Positions 60,475-64,000 of a stretch of 64,000 nucleotides of DNA are shown here, in pieces. Below the pieces are notes generated by a model. That model had not been told where the DNA came from and did no database searches. It saw only the letters and a program-made list of their open reading frames with translations. The stretch comes from Prunella strophiata (taxonomy: Eukaryota; Chordata; Aves; Passeriformes; Prunellidae). The translations under genes and the position numbers were made by a program. The first letter of the stretch is position 1. Every line of letters starts with the position of its first letter. The stretch is from assembly GCA_036583965.1 (NCBI GenBank), contig JAZBQD010000018.1, positions 69,169,785 through 69,233,784 of the forward strand, in the 5' to 3' direction.

Positions 60475-62325
60475 CAGTAATCCCAGAATATCCAGTGTCC
60501 CAGAAAATCCAGTGTCCCTGTAATCCCATCAGAACCCAGTGTCCCTGTAATCCCAGAAAATCCAGAGTTCCAGTAATCCCCAGAATATCCAGTGTCCCAG
60601 GAGAATTCAGTGTCCCTGTAATCCAAGAAAATCCAGTGTTCCAGTAATCCCAGCAGAGCCCAGTGTCCCAGTAATCCCAGAAAATCCAGAGTTCCAGTAA
60701 TCCCAGAAAACCCAGAGTCCCAGTAATCCCACCAGAGCCCAGTGTCCCAGTAATCCCAGAAAACCCAGTGTCCCAGTAATCCCACCAGAGCCCAGTGTCC
60801 CAGTAATCCCATCAGAATCCAGTGTCCCAGTAATCCCAGAAAATCCAGAGTTCCAGTAATCCCCAGAATATCCAGTGTCCCAGGAGAATTCAGTGTCCCT
60901 GTAATCCAAGAAAATCCAGTGTCCCAGTAATCCCAGCAGAGCCCAGTGTCCCAGTAATCCCAGAAAATCCAGTGTCCCAGTAATCCCAGAAAATCCAGTG
61001 TCCCAGTAATCCCAGGAGAACCCAGTGTCCCAGTAATCCCAGCAGAGCCCAGTGTCCCAGTAATCCCAGCAGAGCCCAGTGTCCCAGTAATCCCAGCAGA
61101 GCCCAGTGTCCCAGTAATCCCAGCAGAGCCCAGTGTCCCAGTAATCCCAGCAGAGCCCAGTGTCCCAGTAATCCCAGCAGAGCCCAGTGTCCCAGTAATC
61201 CCAGCAGAGCCCAGTGTCCCAGTAATCCCAGCAGAGCCCAGTGTCCCAGTAATCCCAGAAAATCCAGTGTCCCAGTAATCCCAGAAAATCCAGTGTCCCA
61301 GTAATCCCAGCAGAGCCCAGTGTCCCAGTAATCCCAGCAGAGCCCAGTGTCCCAGTAATCCCAGCAGAGCCCAGTGTCCCAGTAATCCCAGAAAATCCAG
61401 AGTTCCAGTAATCCCAGAAAATCCAGAGTTCCAGTAATCCCAGCAGAACCCAGAGTCCCAGTAATCCCAGCAGAGCCCAGTGTCCCAGTAATCCCAGAAA
61501 ACCCAGAGTCCCAGTAATCCCAGCAGAGCCCAGTGTCCCAGTAATCCCAGAAAATCCAGAGTTCCAGTAATCCCAGCAGAGCCCAGTGTCCCAGTAATCC
61601 CAGCAGAGCCCAGTGTCCCAGTAATCCCAGAAAACCCAGAGTCCCAGTAATCCCAGCAGAGCCCAGTGTCCCAGTAATCCCAGAAAATCCAGAGTTCCAG
61701 TAATCCCAGCAGAGCCCAGTGTCCCAGTAATCCCAGCAGAGCCCAGTGTCCCAGTAATCCCAGCAGAGCCCAGTGTCCCAGTAATCCCAGAAAATCCAGT
61801 GTCCCAGTAATCCCAGCAGAGCCCAGTGTCCCAGTAATCCCAGCAGAGCCCAGTGTCCCAGTAATCCCAGCAGAGCCCAGTGTCCCAGTAATCCCAGCAG
61901 AGCCCAGTGTCCCAGTAATCCCAGAAAATCCAGTGTCCCAGTAATCCCAGCAGAGCCCAGTGTCCCAGTAATCCCAGCAGAGCCCAGTGTCCCAGTAATC
62001 CCAGAAAATCCAGTGTCCCAGTAATCCCAGAAAATCCAGTGTCCCAGTAATCCCAGGAGAACCCAGTGTCCCAGTAATCCCAGAAAATCCAGTGTCCCAG
62101 TAATCCCAGCAGAGCCCAGTGTCCCAGTAATCCCAGCAGAGCCCAGTGTCCCAGTAATCCCAGCAGAGCCCAGTGTCCCAGTAATCCCAGCAGAGCCCAG
62201 TGTCCCAGTAATCCCAGAAAACCCAGAGTCCCAGTAATCCCAGCAAAATCCAGTGTCCCAGTAATCCCAGAAAATCCAGAGTTCCAGTAATCCCAGCAGA
62301 GCCCAGTGTCCCAGGTGTCCCAGCA
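60475..62325. repeat. 27-bp minisatellite, ~68 copies
   Basis: The unit is AGTAATCCCAGCAGAGCCC plus AGTGTCCC. The main variants are CAGAAAATCCAGTGTCCC and CAGAAAATCCAGAGTTCC. The left edge (60475-60950) is more varied (CTGTAATCC, CCAAG, GGAGAATTC). Minus-strand frames of up to ~700 codons are open because the period is divisible by three. Confidence 0.96.
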
Positions 62326-62874
62326 GAGCCTGAGCCCCCACGGGCTGTGGGGGCCCTGTGGAGCTGGGCTGGGAAGCTGGGCAGTGCATGGGGGCTTGGT
62401 AGCAGAGATGGGATGTGGGAATGGGCCAGGAAGAAACCTGGCTGAGGGGGAAATCCCAAATTCCCCCTGAGATGTGTCCCTAAAATCCCACACCCCGACA
62501 GCACCCAGGGGTGCTCGTGACCCTCGGGTGAGCCCTCCCCGTGTGTGGGAGCCTAATCCTGAGCCAGGACCACTCCAAGGGGTGCAGGTGACCCCAGACA
62601 CCTGGGAAAAGCTGTTCTGGGGGGACCCCAGCCCTCCTGGTCAGTAAGGAGTCCTGGGGGTGTTTGAGGCCTTTGGGAAGGGGCTGGGCCCTCCCTGGGC
62701 ATGCCGGATCCCTCGAGCTCTCCCTGCACCCAGCCATGAATGCTGCAGGAGGCCTTGATCAACACCCCTGGGAAAGCTTCCATAATTGATGCTGAGCCTG
62801 GGAGCTCGGCAGGGGCACTGCCCCAGCCTTGGCCCTCTGCTCCTCTGCTGCCAGGGAGGTGGGAGGGATGGGAT
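62326..62874. other. Unique DNA
   Basis: No gene supported. Confidence 0.4.
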
Positions 62875-64000
62875 ACACCCCACAGCCACCCTATAGCCAC
62901 CCCACAACCACCCACAGCCACCCCACAACCACCCACAGCCACCCACAGCCACCCACAGCCACCCACAGCCACCCACAGCCACCCCACAGCCACCCTATAG
63001 TCACCCCACAACCACCCACAGCCACCCACAGCCACCCACAGCCACCCTATAGTCACCCCACAACCACCCACAGCCACCCACAGCCACCCACAGCCACTCA
63101 CAGCCACCCCACAGCCACCCTATAGTCACCCCACAACCACCCACAGCCACCCACAGCCACCCACAGCCACCCACAGCCACCCTATAGCCACCCCACAACC
63201 ACCCACAGCCACCCCACAACCACCCACAGCCACCCACAGCCACCCACTGCCACCCACAGCCACCCACAGCCACCCTATAGTCACCCCACAACCACCCACA
63301 GCCACCCTATAGTCACCCCACAACCACCCACAGCCACCCACAGCCACCCACAGCCACCCACAGCCACCCACAGCCACCCACAGCCACCCACAGCCACCCA
63401 CAGCCACCCACAGCCACCCACAGCCACCCTATAGTCACCCCACAACCACCCACAGCCACCCACAGCCACCCACAGCCACCCACAGCCACCCACAGCCACC
63501 CACAGCCACCCACAGCCACCCACAGCCACCCACAGCCATCCACTGGCACCCACAGACACCCACAGCCACCCACAGCCACCCACAGCCACCCCACAACCAC
63601 CCACAGCCACCCACAGCCACCCTATAGTCACCCCACAACCACTCCACAGCCACCCACAGCCACCCACAGCCACCCACAGCCACCCACAGCCACCCACAGC
63701 CACCCACAGCCACCCACAGCCACCCACAGCCACCCACAGCCACCCACAGCCACCCACAGCCACCCACAGCCACCCACAGCCACCCACAGCCACCCACAGC
63801 CACCCACAGCCACCCACAGCCACCCACAGCCACCCACAGCCACCCACAGCCACCCACAGCCACCCACAGCCACCCACAGCCACCCACAGCCACCCACAGC
63901 CACCCACAGCCACCCACAGCCACCCACAGCCACCCACAGCCACCCACAGCCACCCACAGCCACCCACAGCCACCCACAGCCACCCACAGCCACCCACAGC
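62875..64000. repeat. 10-bp CCACCCACAG array, >100 copies, runs off window
   Basis: Units CCACCCACAG with 11-bp CCACCCCACA forms and interspersed CCCTATAGTCACCCC blocks (every 70-200 bp up to 63630); almost pure 10-mers after 63650. The minus strand is G-rich, with GGG every 10 nt. Confidence 0.97.

Noticed and set aside
60414..62601. Minus-strand ~700-codon frame with Trp-Asp-Tyr repeats
   Set aside because: A 27-bp stop-free minisatellite; every frame shows the same pattern.

Overview
The window looks like a songbird-type avian microchromosome. CR1 LINE 3' ends occur on both strands. There are GC-rich CpG islands, and by my own tally of coordinates close to half of the 64 kb is minisatellite or microsatellite. 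The one gene I identify with confidence is EGR4 on the + strand at 57123-58890. It has two exons, a C-terminal triplet of C2H2 zinc fingers and the EGR4-type C-terminus. Almost every other long open frame is a by-product of a stop-free tandem repeat.

Layout. 0-12 kb: CR1 fragments, a 51-bp and a 57-bp minisatellite, a ~1.0-kb tandem duplication, several short pyrimidine-rich arrays, and a 1.36-kb perfect (CA)n tract. 11.9-12.5 kb: a CpG island with a candidate minus-strand first coding exon (15 codons, strong Kozak context, consensus splice donor); the (CA)n tract, read as (GT)n, would lie in its first intron. 13.1-17.6 kb: three unrelated arrays (27, 50 and 18 bp) nearly end to end, followed by a weak candidate terminal exon. 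18.7-20.2 kb: a 56-bp array. 20.2-28.2 kb: mostly unique DNA with CR1 pieces and some AT-rich possibly conserved islands. 28.2-32.9 kb: 25/26-bp and 37/41-bp arrays. 33-36.5 kb: CR1 pieces and unique DNA. 36.5-40.5 kb: a 4-kb 16/17-bp array. 41.4-46.8 kb: 14-, 30-, ~20-, 28/36- and 12-bp arrays separated by unique DNA. 48.6-52.8 kb: a compound block of 17-, 21- and 38-bp arrays with a duplicated ~0.73-kb CpG-rich segment. 53.7-54.2 kb: a 48-bp array. 54.8-55.2 kb: an AT-rich island and TATA promoter for EGR4. 55.5-56.4 kb: an error-laden copy of the start of EGR4 ending at a 500-N gap. 56.9-59.5 kb: intact EGR4. 60.5-62.3 kb: a 27-bp array. 62.9-64 kb: a 10-bp G-quadruplex-prone array that runs off the window.

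How the parts relate. In human, EGR4 and ALMS1 are adjacent and divergently transcribed. A minus-strand CpG-island gene to the left of a plus-strand EGR4 would fit that arrangement, but I cannot recognise the 15-residue peptide, so this is only a hypothesis. No operons, CRISPR arrays, tRNA or rRNA genes, or viral genes were seen. I did not find a new protein-based system. The unusual content is repeat biology (VNTRs arising next to CR1 ends, G4-forming arrays, a very long intronic GU tract) plus a probable assembly error at EGR4.
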